A stretch of 7,016 nucleotides of DNA, taken from positions 12,647 to 19,662 of the forward strand of contig PMZN01000148.1 in NCBI GenBank assembly GCA_003170375.1, written 5' to 3'. This stretch comes from Acidimicrobiaceae bacterium. GTDB lineage: Bacteria > Actinomycetota > Acidimicrobiia > Acidimicrobiales > Bog-793. Each line of letters opens with the position of its first letter. The stretch's first letter is position 1. Both the position numbers and the translations under genes were made by a program. The notes beneath the pieces are model-generated. The model was not told the origin of the DNA, searched no databases, and worked only from the letters and a program-made list of their open reading frames with translations. Positions 5,581 through 7,016 of the stretch are shown one piece after another.

Positions 5581-7016
5581 GTGCCTCCTTTCCGCGTCGT
5601 TTCTGACTTTCAACCGGCCGGCGACCAGCCTGCCGCGATCGAAGCGCTGGCGCGTGGCTTAGAGCGAGGCGACCGCTTCCAGGCGCTGCTCGGGATCACC
5701 GGGAGCGGCAAGAGCGCGACGATTGCCTGGACCATCGAGAAGGTGCAGCGGCCGACTCTGGTGCTCGCCCCGAACAAGTCGCTCGCCGCCCAGCTCGCGG
5801 GTGAGCTGCGCGGCTTCTTTCCTGACAACCGGGTCGAGTACTTCGTCTCGTACTACGACTACTACCAGCCCGAGGCCTACCTGCCGTCCTCGGACACCTA
5901 CATCGAGAAGGACTCGTCCATCAACGACGAGATCGACCGGCTGAGGCACTCCACGACAGCGAGCCTGCTCACGCGCAGGGACGTGATCGTCGTGGCATCG
6001 GTCTCGTGCATCTACGGCCTCGGATCCCCCGACGAGTACCGGGACCAGATCCTCGTGCTCTCGCCGGGGGAGACCCACGACCAACGATCGATGCTCTCGC
6101 GCCTGGTGGCGATGCACTACGAGCGCAACGACGCCAACCTCGTGAGGGGGAAGTTCCGGGTTCGGGGCGACACGATCGAGGTGCACCCGGCCTACGAGGA
6201 GTACGCGGTGCGCATCGAGCTGTTCGGCGACGAGGTCGAGCGCCTGAGCCGTTTCGACGTCATGACGGGCGAGCTGCTCGGAGATCTCGAGGAGCTGCTC
6301 ATCTTTCCCGCCACTCACTATGTCGCGGGAGACGAGCGCACGCGTCAAGCTATCGCCTCGATCGAGGTCGAGCTCGGCGAGCGCCTGCGCGAGCTGGACC
6401 AGGCGGGCAAGCTGCTCGAAGCCCAACGGTTGCGGATGCGCACCGAGCACGATCTCGAGATGCTCGCCGAGCTCGGCAGCTGCAACGGGGTCGAGAACTA
6501 CAGCCGTCACCTTGACGGGCGTGCCCCGGGACAAGCGCCGTACACCTTGCTCGACTACTTCCCCGACGACTGGCTGCTCGTCATCGACGAGAGCCACGTG
6601 ACCGTGCCGCAGCTCCATGGGCAATTCGCGGGCGACCGGTCCCGCAAAGATGTCCTGGTCGAGCACGGGTTCCGCCTCCCGTCGGCGAAGGACAATCGAC
6701 CGCTCCGCTTCGAGGAGCTCGAGGCTCGCGTCAACCAGTGCATCTTTCTCTCGGCGACCCCGTCCGAGTACGAGATCTCGGTCTCGAGCCAGGTAGTCGA
6801 GCAGATCGTTCGGCCGACCGGCCTCGTCGATCCCGAGGTCGTCATCAAGCCGACCAAGGGCCAGATCGACGATCTGATCGCAGAGATCAACACCACGATC
6901 GGTCGAAAAGAGCGGGTTCTCGTCACGACGCTCACCAAGAAGATGGCCGAGGACCTCGCCGACTACCTCCTCGAGACGGGACTCAGGGTCCGCTACCTGC
7001 ACTCGAACATCGACAC
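5581..7016 (+). CDS. uvrB: Excinuclease ABC subunit B (UvrB), 3' truncated by window
   Basis: UvrB is the damage-verifying helicase of nucleotide excision repair. It is loaded by UvrA and recruits UvrC for incision. The window holds 478 codons plus two bases of a protein usually about 660-720 residues long. Visible parts are the [11 protein letters not shown] region (10-20), Walker A GITGSGKS (38-45, K44), and the damage-probing beta-hairpin that begins [10 protein letters not shown] (91-100). Further on come the UvrA-binding domain 2, the DESH Walker B motif (336-339), SATP (391-394), and the start of helicase domain 2 with [10 protein letters not shown] (449-458). Residue numbers run one behind E. 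coli UvrB. GTG at 5581 is the first ATG/GTG/TTG in frame after the coaE stop, which is itself in the same frame, so the start is well fixed. The ribosome site is weak. The missing part should hold the rest of domain 3 and the C-terminal UvrC-binding UVR motif. No key residue is lost. Confidence 0.97.
   Translation, partial: MPPFRVVSDFQPAGDQPAAIEALARGLERGDRFQALLGITGSGKSATIAWTIEKVQRPTLVLAPNKSLAAQLAGELRGFFPDNRVEYFVSYYDYYQPEAYLPSSDTYIEKDSSINDEIDRLRHSTTASLLTRRDVIVVASVSCIYGLGSPDEYRDQILVLSPGETHDQRSMLSRLVAMHYERNDANLVRGKFRVRGDTIEVHPAYEEYAVRIELFGDEVERLSRFDVMTGELLGDLEELLIFPATHYVAGDERTRQAIASIEVELGERLRELDQAGKLLEAQRLRMRTEHDLEMLAELGSCNGVENYSRHLDGRAPGQAPYTLLDYFPDDWLLVIDESHVTVPQLHGQFAGDRSRKDVLVEHGFRLPSAKDNRPLRFEELEARVNQCIFLSATPSEYEISVSSQVVEQIVRPTGLVDPEVVIKPTKGQIDDLIAEINTTIGRKERVLVTTLTKKMAEDLADYLLETGLRVRYLHSNID

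Noticed and set aside
5659..7002. 447-codon minus-strand open frame
   Set aside because: It is fully antisense to uvrB, whose frame carries Walker A, the beta-hairpin and DESH motifs in order. The antisense product shows only Leu/Val/Asp/Arg-rich shadow composition.
1..7016. Search for CRISPR repeats, tRNA or rRNA, insertion sequences, attachment sites, toxin-antitoxin or phage-defence genes
   Set aside because: Nothing was found. Nearly the whole window is filled by four protein-coding genes of recognisable families, and the gaps (118, 63 and 54 bp) are too short for such systems.

Overview
The window is GC-rich with strongly G/C-biased third codon positions. It reads as chromosomal DNA of an actinobacterium (Actinomycetota). 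The evidence is a very large AftD-type (DUF3367) arabinofuranosyltransferase-like membrane protein, a UvrB whose Walker A region ([13 protein letters not shown]) resembles actinobacterial UvrB, and a coaE-uvrB gene pair as is common in that phylum. CoaE is a plain 212-residue enzyme without the C-terminal GrpB-type extension of mycobacterial CoaE, so the host may be a non-mycobacterial, perhaps early-branching, actinobacterium. That placement is inference.

Layout: (1) positions 1-146, + strand: the last 47 codons of a protein whose tail looks like a GT-B glycosyltransferase. (2) 147-264: a short convergent intergenic gap with weak hairpins. (3) 265-4824, - strand: one 1519-residue AftD-like GT-C protein with an N-terminal membrane bundle, a large exoplasmic part carrying two discoidin-like (F5/8 type C) modules, and a C-terminal membrane bundle. 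(4) 4825-4887: a 63-bp divergent intergenic region packed with inverted repeats. (5) 4888-5526, + strand: coaE, dephospho-CoA kinase. (6) 5581 to the right edge, + strand: uvrB, truncated by the window end inside the second helicase domain.

Functionally there are two blocks. The left block is cell-envelope glycan assembly (AftD-like enzyme plus a likely glycosyltransferase facing it). The right block is housekeeping: the last step of coenzyme A synthesis and nucleotide excision repair, on the same strand and possibly co-transcribed. I found no mobile element, CRISPR array, tRNA, rRNA or defence system, and no clear new system. The points most worth a second look are the AftD homologue in a possibly non-mycolate host and the mutually exclusive hairpins between it and coaE, one of which covers its candidate ribosome binding site.
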